A stretch of DNA of 62,946 nt from Lachnoanaerobaculum saburreum DSM 3986 (GCF_000185385.1 NZ_GL622296.1:703880-766825), one strand, 5' to 3'. Counted from the stretch's first letter, positions 44,505-53,896 are shown. The notes: generated by a model not told the origin, from the sequence alone. Numbers and translations are program-made.

Positions 44505-44526
44505 GGCATCCTTTCGGGTGCCTTAT
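44505..44526 (+). terminator. Hairpin after the binding-protein gene
   Basis: GGCATCC and GGGTGCC form a stem around tttc, with a short partial T stretch. Such hairpins often let the binding protein be made in excess over the transporter subunits. Confidence 0.6.
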
Positions 44527-44549
44527 TTAAAATAAAAGCAGGTGAAACA

Positions 44550-46034
44550 GTGGCGGACAATATTTTATTGAGAATGAAAAATATATCTAAAAGTTTTCCG
44601 GGAGTTAAAGCTTTAGATAAAGTAAACTTTGAACTAAAGGCCGGAGAAGTGCATGCACTGCTTGGAGAAAACGGTGCGGGTAAATCAACGCTTATAAAAG
44701 TACTGGGCGGAATATACAGCCTTGATGAAGGTGAGATAGAGATTGAGGGCAAAAAGGTATCCATAGAATCGGTGCATGATGCCTCAAAAAACAATATTGC
44801 GATAATCCATCAGGAGTTGGTACTGGTGCCATATATGAGTGTGGCGGAAAATATATATCTTGGAAGAGAGTCCGGAAAGGGCTTTAGTGTAAATATCTCA
44901 AAAATGGAAAAAGATGCCGGGAAGATATTGGATGATTTGGGTATGGATATAGATTCAAGAGAACTTGTTATGAATCTGCCTATAGCTAAGCAGCAGATGG
45001 TGGAAATAACAAAGGCGGTATCTGTAAATGCAAAAATACTGGTTATGGATGAACCTACATCCTCTATAAGTGACAGAGAGGTGGAAAATCTGTTTAAGAT
45101 AATGAGAGATTTGACAAAGAAGGGCGTGGGTATCATATATATATCACATAAGATGAGCGAACTTGAAGAAATATGTGACAGAGTAAGTGTAATGAGAGAC
45201 GGAGAGTATGTAGGAACCAAGGTGGTAAAGGAAACTGATAAGGATGAACTTATATCCATGATGGTTGGAAGAACTTTGACAAATTACTATGTAAGAGATT
45301 TTATGCCTACAAAAGATGTGGTTTTAAAGGTGGAGAATCTAAAGGACGGTGATAAGGTAAAGAATGTCAGTTTTGAGTTAAGAAAGGGAGAAATAATAGG
45401 TTTTGCCGGACTTGTAGGTGCAGGCAGAAGTGAGGCTATGCAGGCAATATTCGGGCTTTCAAAAGATGTGGTCGGGGATATATATATAGAGGGTAAAAAG
45501 GTCGGCATAAAAAATCCCAAGGATGCTATAAAAAACGGACTGGCACTTGTGCCTGAGAGTCGAAAGGAGCAGGGGCTTTATTTACTTCAGGATATAAAAT
45601 ACAATACCACGATTGAGGTGCTGGATGAATTTATAAAAAATCTGAATGTAAATTCCAAAAAAGAGACTGAGATAACTCAAAAATATATAGATATGATGGC
45701 TACCAAAACACCTTCACAGGAGCAGGTAATCGGGAATCTCTCCGGCGGAAATCAGCAAAAGGTGATGATTGGAAGGTGGCTTGCGACAAATCCGAAGATT
45801 CTTATACTGGATGAGCCTACAAGGGGAATAGATGTAGGTGCAAAATCTGAGATATATAAAATAATGAATGAACTGGTAAAAAACGGAGTTTCAATCATTA
45901 TGATATCTTCCGAATTGCCTGAAATAATAAATATGAGCGACAGGGTATATGTTATGGCGGCAGGAATGATAAGAGGTTGTATAGACCACAAAGAAATATC
46001 ACAGGAAAGTATTATGGCATTGGCTGCTATATAA
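44550..46034 (+). CDS. Ribose-type sugar ABC transporter ATPase (two domains)
   Basis: A 494-aa ATPase with two ABC cassettes, as in RbsA/MglA. Cassette 1: Walker A GENGAGKSTLIKVLGG and Walker B ILVMDEPTSS. Cassette 2: a degenerate P-loop, GLVGAGRSEAMQ, a strong signature LSGGNQQKVMIGRWLA and Walker B ILILDEPTRGIDVG. This asymmetry is normal for the family. GTG 44550 is the likely start, with AGGTGAAA before it. The permease gene follows in 12 bp. Confidence 0.94.
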   Translation: MADNILLRMKNISKSFPGVKALDKVNFELKAGEVHALLGENGAGKSTLIKVLGGIYSLDEGEIEIEGKKVSIESVHDASKNNIAIIHQELVLVPYMSVAENIYLGRESGKGFSVNISKMEKDAGKILDDLGMDIDSRELVMNLPIAKQQMVEITKAVSVNAKILVMDEPTSSISDREVENLFKIMRDLTKKGVGIIYISHKMSELEEICDRVSVMRDGEYVGTKVVKETDKDELISMMVGRTLTNYYVRDFMPTKDVVLKVENLKDGDKVKNVSFELRKGEIIGFAGLVGAGRSEAMQAIFGLSKDVVGDIYIEGKKVGIKNPKDAIKNGLALVPESRKEQGLYLLQDIKYNTTIEVLDEFIKNLNVNSKKETEITQKYIDMMATKTPSQEQVIGNLSGGNQQKVMIGRWLATNPKILILDEPTRGIDVGAKSEIYKIMNELVKNGVSIIMISSELPEIINMSDRVYVMAAGMIRGCIDHKEISQESIMALAAI

Positions 46035-46046
46035 TGGAGGTAAAAA

Positions 46047-47018
46047 GTGAAAAAATCAAATAATATGAAGGCATTAAATTTTTTCAAAGAGAATATGGGA
46101 ATCATTATTGCATTGCTGGTGCTGGCAATATTCCTTACGGTATTTCCTGCAACAAGCAGCTCATTCCCTACAACAAAGAATGTTTTTAATGTACTTAGAC
46201 AGATATCTACAAATATGCTTCTTGCATGCGGAATGACAATGGTAATCATACTTGGCGGTATTGATTTGTCCGTAGGTTCCGTAATAGCACTTTCAGGAGT
46301 GTTTGCTGCCGGCTGTGTATCCAGATATGGTATGAATATATATTTGGCAATGATTATCGGAGTGCTTATCGGACTTATAATAGGTGCATTTAACGGATTT
46401 GTTATTTCAAGAACTACAATACCTCCATTTATCGTGACATTGGCTACAATGAATATTGCAAGAGGACTTTCGGGAGTATATACCGGAGGTTCACCTGTAA
46501 GAGTTGTATCTAAAGAATGGCAGTGGATTGGAGCCGGATATGTCGGGATTTTCCCTGTACCTGTTATTATAATGATAATATTATTTATAATATCTGTACT
46601 TATAATGAACAGAACAAAAATCGGAAGATATATATATGCGGTAGGCGGAAATACACTTGCGGCAAAGTTTTCAGGTATAAGTGTTTCAAAAGTAAAATTC
46701 ATGGTATATACTTATTCGGGACTTATGGCAGGACTTGCAGGAGTTATTTTGGCTTCACGTATGTATTCCGGACAGCCTACGGCAGGTGACGGTGCGGAGA
46801 TGGATGCGATAGCTGCGGTTGTAGTAGGCGGAACTTCCATGTCCGGAGGATATGGAAAGCTTGGAGGAACACTTGTAGGTGCGCTTATTATAGGAATACT
46901 TAGCAACGGACTTAACCTTATGAATGTAAACTCTTTCTGGCAGACTGTTGTAAAGGGTATTGTTATACTGCTTGCGGTATTTATTGACTATATCAGGAAT
47001 TTAAAAAAGAGTAAATAA
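46047..47018 (+). CDS. Ribose-type sugar ABC transporter permease
   Basis: A 323-aa membrane protein with about ten helices and the RbsC signatures: GMTMVIILGGIDLSVGSVIALSG near residue 72 and GGTSMSGGYGKLGGT near 265. It forms the channel for the importer. GTG 46047 follows a TGGAGG site. Its stop overlaps the start of the next gene (TAATG). Confidence 0.94.
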   Translation: MKKSNNMKALNFFKENMGIIIALLVLAIFLTVFPATSSSFPTTKNVFNVLRQISTNMLLACGMTMVIILGGIDLSVGSVIALSGVFAAGCVSRYGMNIYLAMIIGVLIGLIIGAFNGFVISRTTIPPFIVTLATMNIARGLSGVYTGGSPVRVVSKEWQWIGAGYVGIFPVPVIIMIILFIISVLIMNRTKIGRYIYAVGGNTLAAKFSGISVSKVKFMVYTYSGLMAGLAGVILASRMYSGQPTAGDGAEMDAIAAVVVGGTSMSGGYGKLGGTLVGALIIGILSNGLNLMNVNSFWQTVVKGIVILLAVFIDYIRNLKKSK

Positions 47019-47980
47019 TGAAAAAAAACGGTGGAACTAAGCTAAGAGTATTTTTAATGCTCTTAGCATATGTTTTTTTATTGTGTTTGTTAATAATTTT
47101 GGCAAAATATAAAAGTAAAAATAAGAAAATCATATTCGGTTCAACATATATGACTATGAACAATCCATATTTTAATGTACTTAATGAAAATTTAAGAGAT
47201 ACTATTGAGGCAAACGGTGATATACTTATAACCAGAGACCCGGCACAGAGTCAGGAAAGGCAGAATGCACAGATTACAGATATGTTAAATGAAGGCATTG
47301 ATATTTTATTTGCCAATGCGGTAGATAGAAGCGGGATAGAGAGTGCCTTATATGAATGTGAGAAAAGGGGAGTTCCGGTGATTTTGTTGGATACTGATGT
47401 GGATAACAGAGTGGGAGTGATAAGTGCAATTCAATCAGATAACTATAAGGCCGGAGTATTGTTGGCAAAGGATCTGATAAATAAAAAGCCTGACGGAGCC
47501 AAAATACTTATTGTGGCAAACCTTATTGCTTCATCCATGGTTCAAAGAAGGCAGGGATTTATAGATACTATATCAAATGAGCCGAAATATGAGATAGTGG
47601 ATGAAATTGACGGTGTCAGTGAGATAGAGACTGTAAATGAAGCTATGAAAGAATATTTGAAAACGAACAATAAGGATATAGATGTTATTTTCGGACTGAA
47701 TGACCCTACGGCAATAGGTGCAATTGCGGCATTACGTGAGAAAAGCGAAAAAAGGATTTTGATTTACGGAGTGGACGGTTCACCGGATGCAAAAGAGCTT
47801 ATAAAGCAGGGACTTTTTACGGCTACCGTAGCACAGCATCCCATATATATGGGCAAGGAAGCCTCCAAAGTGGCGTATGATTATTTAGCCGAAAGAGAAG
47901 TGAAGTCTGATATTTATATAGACGTAGATCTGATAAATGCAGGCAATATAGCCAAATTTGATATCTCAAAGTGGCAATGA
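47018..47980 (+). CDS. Membrane-tethered paralogue of the sugar-binding protein (probable sensor)
   Basis: A 320-aa RbsB-like protein with one N-terminal membrane helix (about residues 11-28) and no usable lipobox, so it stays anchored. It is a clear paralogue of the binding lipoprotein at 43451: NNPYFNVLNENLRD parallels NPFFVTIQDKIKE, YGVDGSPDAKELI parallels YGVDGSPDIKSEL, and both end near KWQ/GWQ. Its start overlaps the permease stop, and its end overlaps the histidine kinase. Tethered binding proteins next to kinases (as XylFII with LytS in Clostridium) pass sugar binding to the kinase; the same is inferred here. Confidence 0.82.
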   Translation: MKKNGGTKLRVFLMLLAYVFLLCLLIILAKYKSKNKKIIFGSTYMTMNNPYFNVLNENLRDTIEANGDILITRDPAQSQERQNAQITDMLNEGIDILFANAVDRSGIESALYECEKRGVPVILLDTDVDNRVGVISAIQSDNYKAGVLLAKDLINKKPDGAKILIVANLIASSMVQRRQGFIDTISNEPKYEIVDEIDGVSEIETVNEAMKEYLKTNNKDIDVIFGLNDPTAIGAIAALREKSEKRILIYGVDGSPDAKELIKQGLFTATVAQHPIYMGKEASKVAYDYLAEREVKSDIYIDVDLINAGNIAKFDISKWQ

Positions 47981-49314
47981 ATATGAAGAGCATAGGAAGT
48001 TTAAAAATAAATACGATACTTGAGCTGATGCTCACTGTAGCCGTTGCAACTATGGTTCTGACTTCAGGTTTTGTATGGATAATTACTGAAAGAATTATAG
48101 ATGTACATGAGGCAAAACTGTTTTTGTCAGGGGCAATGAATATACCGGGTAATACACTTTATATATTTATATTTACAGTTATTTCATCTATATGTATTAT
48201 AGTAACTTTCAGCATAAGAAGTTATAGCAACATAAATGATACGGGAATTATATTTCTGTCAATTATGATTGAGTTTATTTTAGAATTGATATGTATTACA
48301 TTGTTAAACTTTAACTATAACGGCATTTTACTTTGGACATTTGCCAATGCACTGATTTATCTGAAGAAAAATAAATATATGCCGATAGTTATTGTGATTG
48401 CTACTGTAAGCTATTTATGTACAACACATGAACTTGTAAAATTGTTTGTAAATATATACGATATTTCCACTTATATAAAAGTCTGTAGTGTGGGGTTACA
48501 GACAGTGATATTTTTTGTATATAATGTACTCAATTTGATGACTGTTATATGTTTTGTACTATGCTGTATCAGTATCATAGTAAATAAAGAAGAAATTATA
48601 GAGAAAAACCTTGAACTTAATAAAAAGCTTGAAACAGCAAACTTGGATCTGCAAAAGGCAAATGTGGAACTTGAAAAGTCTTTGACTGACAATGCAAGGC
48701 TTGCGGAGATTAGAGAAAGAAACCGTATCGCCAGAGAAATACATGATACTTTAGGGCATACGCTTACAGGTCTTGCGGCAGGGATTGATGCCTGTATTGC
48801 ACTGGCAGGAGATGAAAGAACTCCGCTTAGAAACCAGCTTGATTTATTATCAAAAGTCAGCAGAAACAGTATAAAAGATATCAGAATGAGTGTGAGCTCA
48901 TTAAGACCTGATGCTCCCGACAGATTGAATTTAAAAAGTGCAATAGAGGAGCTTGTGGAAAATACAAGGAGAGTTGCCGGTGTGAATATAATATTTGACT
49001 GTGAGGACAGCAATTTGAAGTTTGACGAAGATGAGGAAATGGCTATATATAGGATTATACAGGAGAGTTTAACAAATGCTATAAGGCATGGAAATGCCGG
49101 GAATATAGAAGTTGCGGTAAAGAAAAATTTCGGAAGTATCGGACTTATGATTCATGATGACGGAATAGGCTGTGAGAAGATAGAAGCCGGGTTTGGCCTA
49201 AGGCATATCAGAGAAAGAGTAAATATGCTGAAAGGGCAAGTAAACTTCAGAAGTGAGAACGGCTTCATTGTGGAAGCTATGATACCGATAAGATGGGGAG
49301 AGGAATATGATTAA
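47977..49314 (+). CDS. Multi-pass sensor histidine kinase (NarL-type, HisKA_3)
   Basis: A 445-aa kinase. Roughly seven hydrophobic segments fill residues 10-200, followed by a short coiled coil (NLELNKKLETANLDLQKANV), the phospho-acceptor motif IAREIHDTLGHTLTGLAAG and an ATPase domain (IIQESLTNAIRHG, DDGIGC, FGLRHIRERV). Most of the sensor part lies within the membrane, with little room for its own ligand domain, so it probably reads its signal from the tethered binding protein encoded just before. ATG 47977 overlaps that gene's stop. It overlaps the response regulator by 8 bp. Confidence 0.9.
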   Translation: MNMKSIGSLKINTILELMLTVAVATMVLTSGFVWIITERIIDVHEAKLFLSGAMNIPGNTLYIFIFTVISSICIIVTFSIRSYSNINDTGIIFLSIMIEFILELICITLLNFNYNGILLWTFANALIYLKKNKYMPIVIVIATVSYLCTTHELVKLFVNIYDISTYIKVCSVGLQTVIFFVYNVLNLMTVICFVLCCISIIVNKEEIIEKNLELNKKLETANLDLQKANVELEKSLTDNARLAEIRERNRIAREIHDTLGHTLTGLAAGIDACIALAGDERTPLRNQLDLLSKVSRNSIKDIRMSVSSLRPDAPDRLNLKSAIEELVENTRRVAGVNIIFDCEDSNLKFDEDEEMAIYRIIQESLTNAIRHGNAGNIEVAVKKNFGSIGLMIHDDGIGCEKIEAGFGLRHIRERVNMLKGQVNFRSENGFIVEAMIPIRWGEEYD

Positions 49315-49960
49315 AGTTTTAATTGCAGATGATCAGGAGCTGATAAGAGAAAGTTTAAAGATAATCCTTTTAAGTAAACCGGATATAGAGGTGACAGATG
49401 CTGTTTGTGACGGGCTTGAGGTGATAAGAAGTGTCAGAGAAAAAAGACCGGATATAATACTTCTTGATATCAGAATGCCGAGACTTGACGGAGTGTCCTG
49501 TACAAAGATTATAAAGGAAGGTTATCCTGATATAAAGATAATTATACTTACAACATTTGATGATGATGAATATGTGTTCAATGCATTGAAGTACGGTGCA
49601 AGCGGTTATCTTTTAAAGGGAATAAGTATGGACAGCCTTATAGAGGCTATAAATACGGTGTATCAAGGTCAGGCAATGATAAATCCTGATATTGCCTCAA
49701 AGGTTTTAAGATTTTTTTCAAAGCTTGCGGTAAATAATGAAACGATATATGTACCGGCAGAGAACATAAAAATGATTACAAAAAATGAATGGACTATAAT
49801 AAGGGAAGTGTCTAAGGGAAAAAGCAATAAGGAGATAGCAAAGGACTTGAGCTTTTCAGAAGGAACTGTAAGAAACTATTTGTCAAATATACTTGATAAA
49901 CTGGAATTGCGAGACAGGACACAGCTTGCGATATGGGCAATCGGCAGAGGTGAGTTGTGA
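49307..49960 (+). CDS. NarL/LuxR-type response regulator
   Basis: A 217-aa regulator. The receiver domain has the acidic pair ADDQ, the phospho-Asp in IILLDIRMPRLDG, the Thr in ILTTFDDDEYV and the Lys in GYLLKGI. The C-terminal LuxR HTH is KSNKEIAKDLSFSEGTVRNYL. It is the partner of the preceding kinase and probably controls this sugar locus; a palindrome at 43353-43366 is one possible site. It overlaps both neighbours. Confidence 0.94.
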   Translation: MIKVLIADDQELIRESLKIILLSKPDIEVTDAVCDGLEVIRSVREKRPDIILLDIRMPRLDGVSCTKIIKEGYPDIKIIILTTFDDDEYVFNALKYGASGYLLKGISMDSLIEAINTVYQGQAMINPDIASKVLRFFSKLAVNNETIYVPAENIKMITKNEWTIIREVSKGKSNKEIAKDLSFSEGTVRNYLSNILDKLELRDRTQLAIWAIGRGEL

Positions 49961-51273
49961 AAATCTCAAAGAAGATTAGAATTGTATGTATATTAACAGT
50001 TCTTTTGTCTGCATTGAGTATAGTGTTTTTTTATAAGTGCGGAAAAAAAGAAACTGTAATAGAATTTGCTATGTTTAACGGAAGCAATTGGGGTGTGGCG
50101 GTACAGGAGAGTTATTCAGTAATTGATAAGGCTATAGAAAAATTTGAAAGTGAACATAAGGGTGTGAGAATAAAATATGAGAGCGGAATACCGAAGGAAG
50201 ACTACAGTGAATGGATGTCGGAAAGAGCTTTAAAAGATAAAATGCCTGATGTGTTTATGATGCTTGATGAGGACTTTGAGAATTATATAAACCTTGGACT
50301 GATAGAAAAGCTTGACAGATATGTGAGCGAAGACAGTGACTTTGATATAGAAAAATACTATGAAAATATAGCAAATTCAGGTGTGTTTTCAGGATACAGA
50401 TATGCCTTGCCATATGAAGCTATGCCGACACTTATGTTTGTAAACAGGACATTACTTGAAAACTTTCACCTTAATATTCCCGACAACAATTATACATTTG
50501 ATGATTTTTACAGGCTTTGCAGGATGATAACTCTTGACAGAGATTTGGACGGCAGCCCCGACTACTATGGTATATACAAATACGATTGGATAAATGCGGC
50601 TCTTTCAAATGATGTTACATTGTTTTCAAAAGACGGTAAGAAATCATATTTTAATCAGGAAAAGCTTGCCGAGGCTATAAGGTTCGTTAAGAGTTTGGAA
50701 GCTCTGAACGGAAATCAGAATGTAACAAAAGAAGAGTTTGACAGCGGTAAAGTAGCTTTCAGTCAGATGTCGTTAGCGGAATATAGAACATATAAGTCAT
50801 ATCCTTACAAAATAAAAAAGTACACAAATTTTGCATGGGACTGTATACCTATGCCGGCAGGAAAGTCGGGAAATAATGTGAGTATGATTGACAGTTTAAA
50901 TATTGTGATAAGTGCAAAGTCAAAAAAGAAAAGATTGGCTTGGGAATTTTTAAAAACTCTGACCTATGATGCGGAAATACAACAGACATTATACAATGAC
51001 ATGCCTGTGGCATCTGTACTTAAAGAAGTAATGGAGAGCAAAGAATCTGAAAATGTATTTAAAGAAAATGAGGATATTATAGATTCCAAGCTTATCTGCC
51101 ATATACTTGAAAACGGAAGTGAAAAGCCGAAATTCAGCGGATATGAAGGAGCCATACCATTGGCGGATTCAAAGATTTCAAAGTTAAATAAGGAAGATGA
51201 TATAGAAAATGCACTTAGGATTTTGCAAAGGCAAATGAGTAAGTATTTGATACAAGAAAGGGGTAAGACATGA
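49957..51273 (+). CDS. Extracellular solute-binding protein, family 1, without its own permeases
   Basis: A 438-aa CUT1-type sugar-binding protein. One N-terminal hydrophobic segment (residues 8-27) precedes Cys-Gly-Lys, which is not a classical lipobox, so membrane tethering is likely either by lipid or by the helix. The fold motifs include IDKAIEKFESEHKGVRIKYE, MPDVFMMLDEDFENY and YRYALPYEAMPTLMFVN. No CUT1 permease genes are nearby, and it sits after the two-component genes with 4-bp overlaps on both sides. It may be a second sensory subunit or an orphan importer subunit. Confidence 0.82.
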   Translation: MKISKKIRIVCILTVLLSALSIVFFYKCGKKETVIEFAMFNGSNWGVAVQESYSVIDKAIEKFESEHKGVRIKYESGIPKEDYSEWMSERALKDKMPDVFMMLDEDFENYINLGLIEKLDRYVSEDSDFDIEKYYENIANSGVFSGYRYALPYEAMPTLMFVNRTLLENFHLNIPDNNYTFDDFYRLCRMITLDRDLDGSPDYYGIYKYDWINAALSNDVTLFSKDGKKSYFNQEKLAEAIRFVKSLEALNGNQNVTKEEFDSGKVAFSQMSLAEYRTYKSYPYKIKKYTNFAWDCIPMPAGKSGNNVSMIDSLNIVISAKSKKKRLAWEFLKTLTYDAEIQQTLYNDMPVASVLKEVMESKESENVFKENEDIIDSKLICHILENGSEKPKFSGYEGAIPLADSKISKLNKEDDIENALRILQRQMSKYLIQERGKT

Positions 51274-51953
51274 AGAGGTCACAGATTAACAGTATTATAA
51301 GAGAGATGGAGGAGCTGATAAGACAAAACGGTTTTCATCTACCGCCGTTTTGTAACTGGACACCTGATGAGTGGGAAAGTAAAGGACATGAATATGATGA
51401 AATAAGGGATAATATGCTTGGTTGGGATATCACGGATTTCGGTTTGGGAAATTTTGACAAGGTAGGTTTCGGACTGATTACTCTTAGAAACGGCAACAGA
51501 AATAATGCTAAGTATAAAAAGGTATATGCCGAGAAGCTGTTATTCCTGAGAGATGATATGATGGCACCTATGCACTTCCATTGGTTTAAGTCTGAGGATA
51601 TAATTAACAGAGGTGGTGGAACTCTCCTTATTAAGGTGTACAATGATGACGGCAAGGGCGGACTTAGCGACTCGGATGTGCTTATAAACTCTGACGGCAG
51701 GTCATACTATGTAAAGGCAGGCAGCATGGTAAAGCTTTTGCCGGGCGAGAGCATCACGATATGGCCTCATCAATACCATGAATTTCATGTAAAACCGGGA
51801 AGCGGCAGTGTGCTTATAGGTGAGGTATCACAATGTAATGATGACAATATCGACAACAGATTCTATGAGGATATAGGCCGCTTTCCGAAGATAGAAGAGG
51901 ATGAGAAGCCTTACAGACTGCTTTGCAATGAGTATCCTGTGGCAAAAGATTGA
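51270..51953 (+). CDS. D-lyxose ketol-isomerase family protein
   Basis: A 227-aa cupin enzyme of the D-lyxose isomerase (DUF1498) family. Metal and substrate residues are visible in PMHFHWFKSEDIINRGGG and in WPHQYHEFHVKPGSG. Characterised members interconvert D-lyxose and D-xylulose and often D-mannose and D-fructose. It is the last gene of the sugar locus, overlapping the preceding binding-protein gene by 4 bp, and feeds a ketose to the PfkB kinase and aldolase in the inferred pathway. Confidence 0.88.
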   Translation: MKRSQINSIIREMEELIRQNGFHLPPFCNWTPDEWESKGHEYDEIRDNMLGWDITDFGLGNFDKVGFGLITLRNGNRNNAKYKKVYAEKLLFLRDDMMAPMHFHWFKSEDIINRGGGTLLIKVYNDDGKGGLSDSDVLINSDGRSYYVKAGSMVKLLPGESITIWPHQYHEFHVKPGSGSVLIGEVSQCNDDNIDNRFYEDIGRFPKIEEDEKPYRLLCNEYPVAKD

Positions 51954-51966
51954 GAAAGAGAGAATA

Positions 51967-53217
51967 ATGGAATTAAAAATCAGTAATGTCGGAAAGATAG
52001 ATTCGGCAAATATAGAGATTAAAGGGATTACAATAATAGCAGGTTTGAACGGCACAGGGAAAAGTACAGTCAGCCGAAGTTTATTTGCAATGTTTCACTC
52101 ATTCAGCAATATGTCAAGGAAAATAAATTTGGAAAAAATGTATGCTATTGATAATCTATTTTCTAAGCCAGGTAGTATTTTTTGGAGATCTAAACTTAAA
52201 TGGGGTCAAAGAAGAGAATTGGCAACTCTTTTAGTTGGAAATATTGATGAAAATAGTATTAGAGAAATTTTACAGGATTGTTTAGGGAAAGATGAATACA
52301 TTTCTAATGAAATTGATGATATAATGAAAATTAATTTGACACCTAATAGTTTACTTATAAATGAAATTGTTTCAGAAATATTTTCAAGAGAGTTTAATGA
52401 CCATATAACAAATATTCGAAGTAGTGCTGGAAGTGAAATAGTTTTGAAAATAAAAAACTTTAAAATGGATATTTGGTTTGATAATAATAACAAGATACTT
52501 GTTAAGGATAGTGGAGAGGAGTTAAAACAACAAATAGTATACATTGATGATCCGTTTATAATTGATTCCTATAATTTAGTTGACATTAATACTAAAATAT
52601 TACTTCATGTCGCTAATGATGAAATAATTACCAATCATAGAGATACTTTGATATCTCAATATAAAAGCACTAAAAATTTAAATTTGGTAGATAGAGCAAA
52701 CTTAAAAGAAAAATTAAGTGCGGTATATCAAAAAATCAACGATACCTTAGGTTCGGATATGTCATTATTTGAAACGGATAAAGACGGTATCTCAGGTTCT
52801 AAGAGGACAAGGGGATTATCATTAGACAGCCTTTCATCAGGTATGAAAACATTTTATTTAATTAAAAGCCTGATAGATAACGGAACCATAGTACAAAATG
52901 GAACTTTAATACTTGATGAGCCTGAAGTTCACCTTCATCCTGATTGGCAGGTTACACTGGCTGAAATTATAGTGTTACTTCAAAAAGAGATGGGACTGCA
53001 TATTTTGATAAATACTCATAGTCCATATTTTTTACGTGCAATCGAAGTATTTTCCAGAAAATATGATACAGAAGATACTGTTAAGTACTACCTGTCATAT
53101 AATGAAGGGAATAATGCAAAGATGAAGGATGTCACCTATAATATATCAGAAATTTATAGAGTATTATCTGATCCGCTGCAAAGGATTGAAAATGAGGCAT
53201 ATAATGACGGAGATTAA
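51967..53217 (+). CDS. AAA ATPase of a putative two-gene defence module
   Basis: A 416-aa RecF/SMC-like ATPase (AAA_15/AAA_21 type). Walker A is GLNGTGKST at 26-34; an ABC-like signature LSSGMKTFYLIKSL lies near 283, Walker B LILDEPEVHLHPDW at 314-327 and the H-loop NTHSPYF near 350. It has no TOPRIM or HNH domain of its own. The middle part is richer in A+T than the flanking operons, suggesting acquisition. It overlaps the next gene, a PD-(D/E)XK nuclease candidate, by 26 bp. ATPase-plus-nuclease pairs of this style are common in phage defence. ATG 51967 is used. Confidence 0.75.
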   Translation: MELKISNVGKIDSANIEIKGITIIAGLNGTGKSTVSRSLFAMFHSFSNMSRKINLEKMYAIDNLFSKPGSIFWRSKLKWGQRRELATLLVGNIDENSIREILQDCLGKDEYISNEIDDIMKINLTPNSLLINEIVSEIFSREFNDHITNIRSSAGSEIVLKIKNFKMDIWFDNNNKILVKDSGEELKQQIVYIDDPFIIDSYNLVDINTKILLHVANDEIITNHRDTLISQYKSTKNLNLVDRANLKEKLSAVYQKINDTLGSDMSLFETDKDGISGSKRTRGLSLDSLSSGMKTFYLIKSLIDNGTIVQNGTLILDEPEVHLHPDWQVTLAEIIVLLQKEMGLHILINTHSPYFLRAIEVFSRKYDTEDTVKYYLSYNEGNNAKMKDVTYNISEIYRVLSDPLQRIENEAYNDGD

Positions 53218-53836
53218 GGATAAAGTAGAGACTGATATATTTATAGATAATAAAAGACCTTTATTTGAAGTGTCTAAAGATAGTTCAGATAAAGAAAATC
53301 CGGTTTACATGGTTGGTATTGACGAAGATATTTCAAAAGATATTGTAATTGACTTTGATGATGTGAAAACTGCTTTTTGCAAAAAGTTTCATAAATCTTA
53401 TAAGGTCTTTAAATCGGCAGATGCCCTGCTTTATAGTGAAGTCAAAAATAAGCTTATATTTGTGGAATTTAAGAACGGTAAGGTTAAAGAAGTTAAGACA
53501 AAACTTAAAGATTCCCTTCTCGTTTTTTCAAATATAGTAGATGTGGACTTGAAGTTCTGCCGCAAATATTTGGAATACATTGTGGTATATAATTACGAAA
53601 AAAACAAACAATATGTTGAACAGGAAAAAGTTAAATACAGAAAAGAAAAGCAAAACAAGGCTCAATCTCTTAGTGAGGAATATATAGAAGGATTTGTAAA
53701 GCCGTTATTTAGACTTGCAAAAGATGAAATTATTTTATGGGATTTAAAATTGATGAAGGATATCTGTGTATCAGAGGTTCATACATATACTGTGGATGAA
53801 TTTATAAAATATTATTCTAAAAATTGCAGTAAATAG
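53192..53836 (+). CDS. Putative PD-(D/E)XK nuclease partner of the AAA ATPase
   Basis: A 214-aa protein of no family I recognise by name. Residues 78-94 fit a PD-(D/E)XK core: Asp78 in SADALLYSEV, then strand KLIFVEFKNGK with Glu92 and Lys94. The C-terminal half is charged and helical (ENKQYVEQEK-like segments, then LSEEYIEGFVKPLFRLA). The start ATG 53192 has AAGGA at 53181-53185, and lies inside the ATPase gene, so the two are co-translated. The nuclease call is an inference from the motif and context. Confidence 0.55.
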   Translation: MRHIMTEIKDKVETDIFIDNKRPLFEVSKDSSDKENPVYMVGIDEDISKDIVIDFDDVKTAFCKKFHKSYKVFKSADALLYSEVKNKLIFVEFKNGKVKEVKTKLKDSLLVFSNIVDVDLKFCRKYLEYIVVYNYEKNKQYVEQEKVKYRKEKQNKAQSLSEEYIEGFVKPLFRLAKDEIILWDLKLMKDICVSEVHTYTVDEFIKYYSKNCSK

Positions 53837-53896
53837 CGGACGGACAAAATGTTATTAGGGAGTATTGAAAATTTTTAAATAAATGAAAGGAGAAAT

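Noticed and set aside
45752-46702. 316-codon minus-strand ORF
   Set aside because: It runs antisense through the sugar ABC ATPase and permease genes, has a hydrophobic low-complexity translation typical of reading across membrane-protein codons, and lacks a ribosome site.
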